The position numbers were made by a program, and so were the translations under genes. The notes under the pieces were generated by a model that made no database searches, was not told the origin of the DNA, and worked only from the letters and a program-made list of their open reading frames with translations. This document shows positions 55,819-64,000 of a stretch of 64,000 nucleotides of DNA, one piece after another. The DNA is from Bos javanicus. Taxonomy: Eukaryota > Chordata > Mammalia > Artiodactyla > Bovidae. Location of the stretch: NCBI RefSeq assembly GCF_032452875.1, contig NC_083868.1:32964537-33028536 (forward strand), read 5' to 3'. The stretch's first letter is position 1; each line of letters opens with the position of its first letter.

Positions 55819-58056
55819 ATGGGTAACCTGGAAGAAATGGACAGATTCTTAGAAAAGTTCAATCTTACAAGACTGAACCAGGAAGAAATAGAAATTATGA
55901 ATAATACAATTATAAGCACTGAAATTGAAGCTGTGATCAAAAATCTCCCAAAAAACAAAAGCCCAGGACCAGATGCCTTCACAGGAGTTTTCTATCAAGC
56001 ATTTAGAGAGGAGCTAATACCTATCCTTTTATTTTATTTTTTTAATTTATTTATTTTAATTGGAAGCTAATTATTTTAGAATATTGTAGTGGTTTTTTCC
56101 ATACATTGACATGAATCAGCCATGGGTTTACATGTGTTAAAACTGTTTTTAAAAATTGCAGAGGAAGGAACACTTTCTAACTTATTCTATGAGGCCACCA
56201 TCATGCTGATGCCAAAACCAGAAAGACAACACAAAAAAGAAAACTACAGGCAAATATCGCTGATGAACATAGATGCAAAAATCCTTAACAAAACTTTAGC
56301 AAACAGAATTCAGCAACACATCAAATAGCTCATACACCATGCTCAAGTTGGGTTTTATTCTAGGAATGCAAGGATTCTTTAATATGCAAATCAATCACTA
56401 TGATACACAATATTAACAAACTGAAAGATAAAAACCATATGATAATCTCAATAGATTCAGAAAAAGCCTTTGACAAAATTCAATACCCATTTAAGATTAA
56501 AACTCTTCAAAACAGGCATAGAAGGAACTTACCTCAACAGAGAGTCAAGGCCATATATGATAAGCCTACAGCAAACCTTATTTTCAATGGTGAAAAACTG
56601 AAAGCATTACCCCTGAGATTAGGAAAAAGACAGGGTGTCCACTTTCCCTACTATTATTCAACGTAGTTCTGGAACTCCTAGCTACAGCAATCAGAGAAGA
56701 AAAAGAAATAAAAGGAATCCAGATTGGAAAAGAAGAAGTAAAGCTCTCACTGTTTGCAGATGACATGACACTGTACATAGAAAACCCTCAACATAGTATG
56801 AGAAAATTACTAGAGCTAATCAGTGAATTTAGCAAATTGTAGGATACAAAATCAATACATAAAAATTACTTGCATGTCTATATACTAACAAAGAAAAATC
56901 AGAAAGAGAAATTAAGGAATCAATCCCATTCACCACTGCAACAAAAAGAATTAAATATCTAGTAATAAACTTAACCTAAGGAGACAAAAGAACTGTACAG
57001 AGAAAATTGTAAGACACTGATGAAAGAAATCAAAGACAACATAAACAGATGGAGAGATAGTCCATGTTCCTGGGTAGAAAGAATCAATATTGTGAAAATG
57101 ACTTTACTACCAAATGCAGTCTATAGATTCAATGTGATCTCTATCAAAACCAATGGCATTTTTCACAGAACTAAAACAAAATTTTTCACAATTCATATGG
57201 AAACACAAAAGACCTTGAATAGCTAAAGCAGTCTTGAGAAAGAAGAATGGAGCTGGAGGAATCAGCCTTCCTGAATTCAGATCATACTACAAAGCTACAG
57301 TTACTATGGTACTGTGACAGTATGGTACACAAAAACAGAAATATAGACTGATGGAACAATATAGAAGTCCAGAAATAAACCCATGAAACTTATTTTTGAC
57401 AAAGGAGGATATACAAAGGGGCAAAGACAGCCTCTTCAATAAATGATGCTGGGAAAACTGGACAGCTACATGTAAAAGAATGAAATTAGAACACTTCCTA
57501 AGATGATACACAAAGATAAACTCAAAATGTAAGACCAGAAACTATAAAACTCTTAGAGGAAAACATAGGCAGAACACTTGATGACATAAATCAAAGCAAG
57601 ATACTCTATGACCCAACTCCTAGAGTCATGGAAATAAAAACAGAGGTAAACAAGAGGGACCTGGTTAAACTTAAAAGCTTTTGCACAATAAAGGAAACTA
57701 TAAACAAGGTGAAAAGACAATCCTCAGAATGGGAGAAAATAATAGCAAATGAAACAACTGACAAAGGATTAATTTCTAAAATATACAAGCAGTTTATACA
57801 AGTCAATGCCAGTAAAATAAACAACCCAATCAAAAAGTGGAGAAAAGGCCTAAACAAACATTTCTCCAAAGAAGACATACAGATGACTAACAAACACATG
57901 AAAATATGCTCAATATTGCTCATTGTTAGAGAAATGCAAATCAAAACCACCATGAGATATCACCTCACACCAGTCAGAATGGCCATCATCAAAAAGTGTA
58001 TAAACAATAAATCCTGGAGAAGGTGTGGAGAAAAGGGAATGCTCCTGCACTGTTAG
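55819..58056 (+). pseudogene. L1 ORF2: reverse transcriptase to C-terminus, broken
   Basis: Successive frames encode L1 ORF2 pieces. 55819-56070 carries the RT start (IKNLPKNKSPGPDAF). 56122-56328 and 56400-56666 carry fingers and palm (ISIDSEKAFDKI). The FADD active-site box is at 56752-56763 in another frame. 57020-57226 and 57628-58056 carry later domains. Stops and frameshifts separate all of them, and an L1 3' UTR piece interrupts near 56026-56139. The endonuclease half lies in the deleted part. The protein cannot be made. Confidence 0.88.
56026..56139 (-). mobile_element. Short L1 3' UTR fragment inserted in L1 ORF2, antisense
   Basis: The stretch 'attttaattggaagctaatt' to 'gaatcagccatgggttta' matches the reversed L1 3' end also present at 43263-43354. 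ORF2 resumes at 'aaaattgcagaggaagg'. No clear TSD. Confidence 0.85.
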
Positions 58057-58705
58057 TGGGAATGTAAATTGATACAGCCACTATGGAAGACAGTATGGAG
58101 ATTCCTTTAAAAACTAGAAATAAAACCACCATATGACCCAGCCATCCCACTCCTAAGCATATACCCGGAGGAAGCCAAAGTTGAAAAAGACACATGTATC
58201 CCATTATTCATTGCAGCACTTTTTACAATAGTTAGAACATGGAAGCAACCTAAATGTCAATCAACAGATGAATGGATAATGAAGTTGTGGTACATATACA
58301 CAATGGAATATTACTCAGCCATAAAAAGGAACACATATCAGTCAGTTCTGATTAAGTGGTTGAACCTAGAACCTATTATACAGAGTGAAGTGAGTCAGAA
58401 AGAGAAAGATAAATATCATATTTTAACATATGTATATGGAATCTAGAAAAATGGTACTGAAGAATTTATTTACAGGACAGAAGTGTAGGAACAGACATAG
58501 AGAATATACTTACGGACATGGGGAGAGGAGACGAGAGGGTGAGATGTATGGATAGAGTAACATGGAAACTTACAACACCATATATAAAATAGATAGCCAA
58601 TAGGAATTTGCTATATGGCTCAGGAAACTCAAACAGGGGCTCTATATCAACCTAGAGGGTTGGGATGGGGAAAGAGATGGTAGGGAGATTTAAAAGGGAG
58701 GGAAT

Positions 58706-59256
58706 ATAATTAAAAGACGCTACTCCTTGAAAGGAAAGTTATAACCAACCTAGATAGCATGTTAAAAAGCAGAGATATCACTTTGCCAACAAAGGTCCAT
58801 CTAGTCAAGGCTATGGTTTTTTCAGTCGTCATGTATGGATGTGAGAGTTGGACTGTGAAGAAAGCTGAGCACCGAAGAATTGATGCTTTTGAACTGTGGT
58901 GTTGGAGAAGACTCTTGAGAGTCCCTTGGATTGCAAGAAGATCCAACCAGTCCATTCTAAAGGAGACCAGTCCTGGGTGTTCTTTGGAAGGAATGATGCT
59001 AAAGCTGAAACTCCAACACTTTGGCCACCTCATGAGAAGAATTGACTCATTGGAAAAGACTCTGATGCTGGGAGGGATTGGGGGCAGGAGGAGAAGGGGA
59101 CGACAGAGGATGAGATGGCTGGATGGCATCACCAACTCAATGGACGTGAGTTTGAGTCAACTCCGGAAGTTGGTAATGGACAGGGAGGCCTGGCATGCTA
59201 TGATTCATGGGGTCGCAAAGAGTCAGACACGACTGAGCGACTGAACTGAACTGAAC
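58706..59256 (+). mobile_element. BovB 3' fragment in the L1 3' UTR
   Basis: Starts 'aattaaaagacgctactcc' and ends with three ACTGA-type repeats. The L1 3' UTR stops at 'gggagggaatat' and resumes at 'tggctgattcatgttgagg', with about a dozen L1 bases apparently missing and no TSD. The 161-codon frame 58759-59244 is BovB C-terminal sequence, the longest uninterrupted BovB frame of this region. Confidence 0.93.
58759..59244 (+). pseudogene. BovB ORF C-terminal fragment
   Basis: 161 codons downstream of the RT active site, with KVHLVKAMVFSVVMYGCESW near the start and RRRRGRQRMRWLDGITNSMD near the end, running to the normal BovB stop. It has no start context and no RT core. Confidence 0.88.
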
Positions 59257-59390
59257 TGATGGCTGATTCATGTTGAGGTTTGACAGAAAACAACAAAATT
59301 CTGTAAAACAATTATGGTTTAATAAAAAATGAATTACAAAAGAAAAATGTGTATACTAGTCAATATCACACACACACACAAAGAAGCATA

Positions 59391-59689
59391 AAGCACAAAA
59401 ACCATGATAAATTATTACATACACATTACCTGGCTTAAGGGAGAAAACCGTCTCATTGCCTTTAACATCTTCTTTGCTCCCCATTTCCCCTGCCTCAACT
59501 TCTTTACTACAGGAGGTACCTCTATCATGACTTTTAGATTTATTTTTCATATGCTTTAGAAAAATGTTGTGACTCATTTTGAGTTTCTAACCGGTTATTT
59601 CACATACTTGTAAAATTTATTAAAATATAATTAAATTGCATATATTTATCAAAAACTTGCTTTTGTAGCTCAGCTTGAGGTTCTTGAAC
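59391..59689. other. Unassigned DNA
   Basis: Nothing coding recognised. Adjacent to the (CA)n that forms the far end of the L1 tail (59367-59380). Confidence 0.5.
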
Positions 59690-60945
59690 TTCAGGTTTTC
59701 ACCTCTGTGCTTTTTCAGACAGCTGAAGTTCATTCATTTTAATTGCTGTATAGTGTTACATTGTATAAATGTGACATTGTTTATCCATTCTGTGACTCTT
59801 GGAGTAGTTATAATACAAGAGACTCTTTAAGATAAATATTGAGAATTATAATTTCTAGTCATTGGATATATGTCATCAAATTATTTTGATAATGCCAAAT
59901 AGTTTTCTGAAGTTCTTATACTAATTTATATTCCTTACTGCCAGCAACATATGAAAGTTCTGTCATTTCAAATCATCACCAGGATTTGTTATTTAAAGAC
60001 TGAACTTTTACAGCAATGTGGTTATATGGAAAATGGTACCACATTATGATCTTTGTTTGGATTTTCATATTGTTAATACATTTGTGCATATTTTTAAAAT
60101 ATTTTAATTATGATTCAGATTTCCCCTTATGTCCAGTGTAGCTTGAATCTTCAGTTTGTTTTACAATTTTTTCTTTTATGTTTTTTGTTTGTGATTGGTT
60201 TATTACACATTCTGAGTTTTCTTAATTTGTTATATTTATGTATTAAAATTATTTTTATTAATATGAGATTATTTTTTATTCTTGTCATCTTTTGATAAGT
60301 AATTTATATAGTCATATTTCATATTCAATGTTTTCTTTTCTCTGTTTTTGTTTTGTGTTTTGTGCCCATTTTTTTTGCTATCTTCAGTTCATAAATATAT
60401 TCCTGAAGTGACTTCTGAAAGTTTTATAATTTAATCTTTTACATTTGTCATTATTCCACTTGGAGGTGATTTTAGTTTATAGAGTAATGTGAAGAATCAG
60501 GGTCTGATTTACTTTTTTTCTTATTTGAATAAAAGTTATATTCACCAATTTATTTTTTAGTGGTTACCCTAGAAATTTTAATATGCATACTTAATACAAT
60601 CTCTCTTAATGTTATCTGTACCCCACTTCTGAGTATTAGTAGGATTTAAGAACACTTAAATCCCAATCACTCTCTCTCAATTTATATGCTATTATCACCT
60701 ACTTAGGTCAATCTTTCTTTTAATATCATAATTCATTATCATTTTCTCCTAGACATAGTGTTTGACTTGCACACTAATTAACTAATTTCTTAGCTCTTTA
60801 TTTCTCCAGGTACATTAGACCATATAATGTGGGATTATTTTTCTTCTGTCTGAAGTTTCGGATTGTGTGCATCCAGATTTTTGGTGAGTCCTATTCTATT
60901 TGTTGATTCTTGGACTGTCACTCTTCTGTGCTTTGTTTCCCTGTG
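59690..60945 (-). mobile_element. Old L1M LINE, antisense, long decayed stretch
   Basis: 'ttcattttaattgctgtatagtg', 'gtttatccattctgtg', 'tactgccagcaacatatgaaag' and later 'ttatttgaataaaagttatattcacc' follow the reversed L1 ORF2 C-terminal order. 60555-60640 ('tggttaccctagaaatttt') continues with another L1M-like block. Subfamily not assigned, and two different L1M copies cannot be excluded. Confidence 0.65.
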
Positions 60946-60961
60946 GATTTTATGATTTGTG

Positions 60962-61191
60962 TGTGTGTGTGTTTGTGCATGTGCTCAGTCATGTTTGACT
61001 CTGAGAAACCCCATGGACTGTAGCCTGCCAGGCTCCTCTGTCCATGGAATTTTTCAGACACGAATACTGGAGCGGGTTGCCATTTCCTTCTCCAGCATAT
61101 CATCTTGACCCGGCAGTCGAATCCTTGTGTCTCTTGCATCTCCCACATTGGCAGGTAGGTTCTTTACCAGCTGAGCCACCAGGGAAGCCCC
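60962..61191 (-). mobile_element. Bov-tA SINE, antisense, exact 12-bp TSD
   Basis: TTATGATTTGTG flanks it at 60950-60961 and 61192-61203. A (TG)n run next to the left repeat forms the SINE tail. The tRNA head at right has near-consensus reversed A box (ccagctgagccacc). Confidence 0.94.
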
Positions 61192-61203
61192 TTATGATTT
61201 GTG

Positions 61204-61989
61204 AATTTCCTCATTTTTCTCCTCGGAAATTTCTTTATCCTTGGAAAAGGATTATTTCAAGCACTATTTTGTTTTGTTTTTAATCAAGAAATTAGGTGCA
61301 ATAAAAGTCCTAAACCACTTTAAAATAGTTATATTTTCTGTTTGCTTTTAATTGTCAGATAGTTTTTTTTTTTTTTTTCATTCAATTGTAAGGGTATGGT
61401 TATGAACTGTTGAGGAAGAAGGCAGACTAAGTCCCACACCAACATTCCTATTCACAAAATACTAAGAAATACAGAAACTGAAAATAATGGGTAGCATATT
61501 TAAATGTAGTTGTTTATTAAATGCATTCATGATATCATAGATAGTACACAGTAGTTATTTCAAAAACTAAGTGAAAATTAGAAGCCAATGCTGTAGGTAA
61601 TCCCTGATTTTTTTTTCCCCCCAGGTTGAGAGACCTTCCACTTTAGTTTCCAGACATCATGTTTCTTATAGAACAGAATATAAATGCAAGGCCGGCTGTC
61701 AGTTAGTAACTTCTCAGAAACACATGAAGGTAACACAATCAACTGTGAGAGATAAATAGGGGAAGGATTAGGACTAGGCAGACAGAGTCTTTAGACAACA
61801 CAGGCCCGATGATGTGAAAGTCTCTGCCTGTCCTAGGAGGAGCTTCAAGCTCCTTCCTGTTAGAAGAGTCTTGCATCAGCAAAGGTGACTCTCCTGTTTC
61901 CCTGTCTGTGCTCCATCATTGGCTGAGATGAGCCAATGAAGAGCAGCCTCTCATGAATCAGTGGCTGATCTGAAGGTGTGGTTGTGTTT
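61204..61989. other. Unassigned DNA with T-runs
   Basis: T-run of about 18 at 61362-61379 and a T/C run near 61610-61622. No gene recognised. Confidence 0.55.
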
Positions 61990-62558
61990 GTGTTCAGTCA
62001 CTCAGTTTTGCCCGACTCTTTGTGACCCCATTAACAACAGCACACCAGGCTTCCCTGACCTTCACTACCTCCCAGAGCTTACTCAAACTCATGTCCATTG
62101 AGTCAGTGATGCCATCCAACCATCTCATCCTCCATTGCCCCCTTCTTCTCCTGCCTTCAATCTTTCTCAGCATCAGAGTTGTTTCTAATGAGTCAGCTCT
62201 TTGTATCAGGTGGCCAAAGTATTGGAGCTTCCATTTTAGCATCAGCCCTTCCAATAAATATTCAGGATTGATTTCCTTTAGAATTGACTGGTCTGATCTC
62301 CTTTCAGTCCAAGGGACTCTCAAGAGTCTTCTCCAAAACCACATTTCAAAAACATCAGTTCTTTGATCCTCAGCCTTCTTTATGGTCCAACTCTCACATC
62401 CATACCTGACTTCTGGGAAAACCATAGGTTTGACTATATGGCCCTTTGTTGGCAAAGTAATGTCTCTGCTTTTTAATATGCTGTCTAGGTTTGTCATAGA
62501 TTTTGTTCCAAGGAGCAAGCATCTTTTAAGTTCATGGCTGCAGTTACCATCTGTGGTA
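61990..62558 (-). mobile_element. BovB 3' fragment, antisense
   Basis: From 'tgtgttcagtcactcag' at the left to 'ggctgcagttaccatctg' at the right. A 174-codon minus-strand frame at 61994-62518 gives the BovB C-terminal region in one piece (LVVMYG-like region changed to PEVRYGCESW). Flanks TGTGGTTG and TGTGGTAG (near 61976 and 62552) may be an imperfect TSD. Confidence 0.92.
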
Positions 62559-62565
62559 GCTGGAG

Positions 62566-63475
62566 GCTATCAGTTACAAACAGTCATTGCAGCAAGTTCT
62601 CCTGAAGCATTATCTAAGCAGGATGCTTTCATGATTACCACAACTAACCAAGGTGTAATGACTATGACAAAATAACAGATATATGTTTAGCCTCTCTCCC
62701 TAGTTCCTGACATAGACCTCCTAAAACCCTTGTCATTTTCTGAGTAATGAAGTAATAACTCAGACTCTTAACACAAACTCTCAAATTCCTTGGAATTTCC
62801 AGGGCATGGGAACATCTCTGTGTGGCAACCCTTGGTGGACTCCTGGGATAGTTTCAGTAGTCATCAAAAAGACTAAGCCATCATTAGAAGCTTTGAACTA
62901 TCAGTACCATTGCTGCATCCCCTGGGAAGGCGAGACAGGTTGCACAGTTAATTATTACCATGCCTATGTGATGAAGTCCCCATAAAAATCCCTTAACTAT
63001 GGCATTTGGAGAACTTCCTTTTAGTGAACACATCTATATGTGTGGAGGGTAGTGTGCCCTGATTCCATGAGGATAGAAGCTCCTGCTCTTGAGACTCTTT
63101 TGAACCTACTATTTTGAGTATACTCTTCATCTGGCTATTTGTTTATATCCTGTCATATCCTTCATAATTAACTGGGAATAGTAAAAAGTGTTTCCCTGAG
63201 TTCTGTTAGCCACTAAAGCATACTATCAAACCTGAGGAGGGAGTCATGAAAACTACTAATTTGTAGCCAGTTCAGACAGAAGTGTACATAACTTGGACCC
63301 ACTGCTTGTGATTTGCATCTGAAGTAAGGCACGCTGAGCTCTTAACCTAAAGGATCTGCATTAACTCCAGGTAATTAGTATCAGAATTCAAATAAAATAT
63401 AAGACACTCAGTTGATGTCTGCAAAAACATGGAAAATTGCTTAGTGTGTGGAAAAACCCACAAATTCAGTGGTAG
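62566..63475 (+). mobile_element. Ancient LTR (probably ERVL class) followed by a PBS-like junction
   Basis: The blocks 'taattattaccatgcctatgtgatg', 'ccataaaaatcccttaac', 'gatagaagctcctgct', 'tcttcatctggctattt', 'gtttccctgagttctgtt' and 'tgcatctgaagtaaggc' are in the order of a widespread ancient mammalian LTR that I recognise but cannot name with certainty. After it, 'cagtggtagaagtg' at about 63469-63482 resembles the leucine-tRNA primer-binding-site region that follows ERVL-type LTRs. The internal region is not detectable beyond that. Confidence 0.6.
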
Positions 63476-63482
63476 AAGTGTT

Positions 63483-63724
63483 GAGAAAAAATATATAATC
63501 AGTTGAGAAAACAGCATAGTCAGTTGAGAAAAAAATTAGTCAAAATATACCCTCATAAAACTGGGATGCCCCAGAAAATACCTCTTTAAAGTATTTTAAA
63601 TATCTTTTTAAGGATGAAATAGAAATTATATTCCATCCCCATCCATGAAATGAATAATGACCAGATTCTTGTCATTTATTTAATGGAGAGTAGGCAATAA
63701 TTCTCAAGGAGACATGAGGTGAAG
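63483..63724. other. Unassigned DNA after the LTR
   Basis: Contains repeated 'cagttgagaaaa' words at 63500-63530 (seen three times with small changes). No gene. Confidence 0.45.
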
Positions 63725-63908
63725 TGAAAGTCTCTCAGTTATGTCTCTTTGTGACCCCATGGACTATACAGTCCATGGTATTCTCCAGGCCAGAATACTG
63801 GAGTGGGGAGCCGTTCCCTTCTCAAGGGGATCTTCCCAACCCAGGGATCAAATCCAGGTCTCCCACATTGCAGGTGGGGTCTTTACTAGCTGAGCTACCA
63901 GGAAAGCC
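63725..63908 (-). mobile_element. Bov-tA SINE, antisense
   Basis: 'agtgaaagtctctcagttatg' at left (tail), 'tagctgagctaccaggaaagcc' at right (head), with reversed B box 'gggatcaaatcc' near 63845. After it, the TA-rich run at 63960-63972 reaches almost to the window edge. Confidence 0.9.
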
Positions 63909-64000
63909 ATAGTTCTTCAGTATAATTATCATCAAATATTTTGTATGTGTGTATGTGTAAATATATATATACAAGCATGAATAAAACACAATGTGATACA

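Larger units (their letters stand above)
52087..59379 (+). mobile_element. Ruminant L1 with 5' UTR and 3' end, interrupted by six insertions
   Basis: AAAGAAGCATA flanks the whole at 52076-52086 and 59380-59390. The L1 starts with 'gggggagaacaagatggcag', typical of the 5' end, so it was probably full length at insertion. L1 pieces are 52087-52240, 52658-about 53085, 53230-53597, 54804-55191, 55793-56025, about 56140-58705 and 59257-59379 (end of 3' UTR and tail). ORF1 and the N-terminal part of ORF2, including the endonuclease, are missing at the 53597/54804 junction. RT and the rest of ORF2 are present but frameshifted. About 4.2 kb of L1 sequence remains. Confidence 0.9.

Noticed and set aside
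1..64000. A multi-gene system (operon-like, defence or biosynthetic) hidden in the window
   Set aside because: No set of adjacent non-repeat coding frames exists. Every protein family that could be recognised is BovB or L1 ORF2.

Overview
The window is nuclear DNA from a pecoran ruminant (cattle, sheep, goat or a close relative). The evidence is the repeat set. There are many copies of the RTE-type LINE BovB, the tRNA-fused SINE Bov-tA, the BovB-derived SINE Bov-A2 and its Bov-A monomer, and young artiodactyl-type L1. Older shared mammalian repeats (L1M, L2, MIR, MLT1-type LTRs, a probable hAT fossil) lie beneath them. The exact species cannot be decided from the sequence alone.

I found no functional protein-coding gene, no rRNA or tRNA gene, no CRISPR array and no operon. 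Almost every ORF that looks protein-like is a broken piece of BovB or L1 ORF2, or its antisense shadow. By my own boundaries about 60% of the window is recognisable repeat. The rest is AT-rich, apparently single-copy DNA, as expected of a gene desert or a large intron. I found no new multi-gene system. What is informative here is retrotransposon archaeology, because many insertions still carry readable target-site duplications (TSDs).

Layout. 1-4 kb: an antisense L1M with a small BovB insertion, a CHR-type SINE and a 1.4 kb antisense BovB. 4-9.4 kb: mostly unique, with an MLT1-type LTR split by a Bov-A and ended by a BovB 3' fragment, a Bov-A2 dimer and a hAT-like fossil. 9.4-13.6 kb: one ancient sense L1M interrupted by a Bov-tA, by a solo LTR that holds two Bov-A2 copies at one target site, and by two head-on nested MLT1-type LTRs. 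14.46-19.78 kb: a 5.3 kb composite retroposon bounded by 13-bp direct repeats, with a second BovB nested inside. 19.8-24.6 kb: unique DNA with Bov-tA, Bov-A, MIR and L2. 24.65-26.69 kb: a BovB with a 5' inversion inside one TSD pair. 27-34.9 kb: several BovB fragments, a Bov-tA, and a trimeric Bov-A element inside an antisense L1M. 35-39.8 kb: mainly unique, plus Bov-tA and a BovB. 39.8-42.0 kb: a BovB with an internal inverted endonuclease segment, inside a 14-bp TSD. 42.4-51.4 kb: L1 fragments, Bov-tA, Bov-A and Bov-A2 scattered in unique DNA. 52.08-59.39 kb: an L1 interrupted by six later insertions and bounded by an 11-bp TSD. 59.7-64 kb: antisense L1M, Bov-tA, BovB and an ancient LTR with a primer-binding-site-like junction.

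Functional logic. BovB (and L1) supplied the reverse transcriptase and endonuclease. Bov-A, Bov-A2 and Bov-tA are non-autonomous elements that share the BovB 3' end. Every autonomous copy here is 5'-truncated, frameshifted, inverted or interrupted, so none should be mobile.
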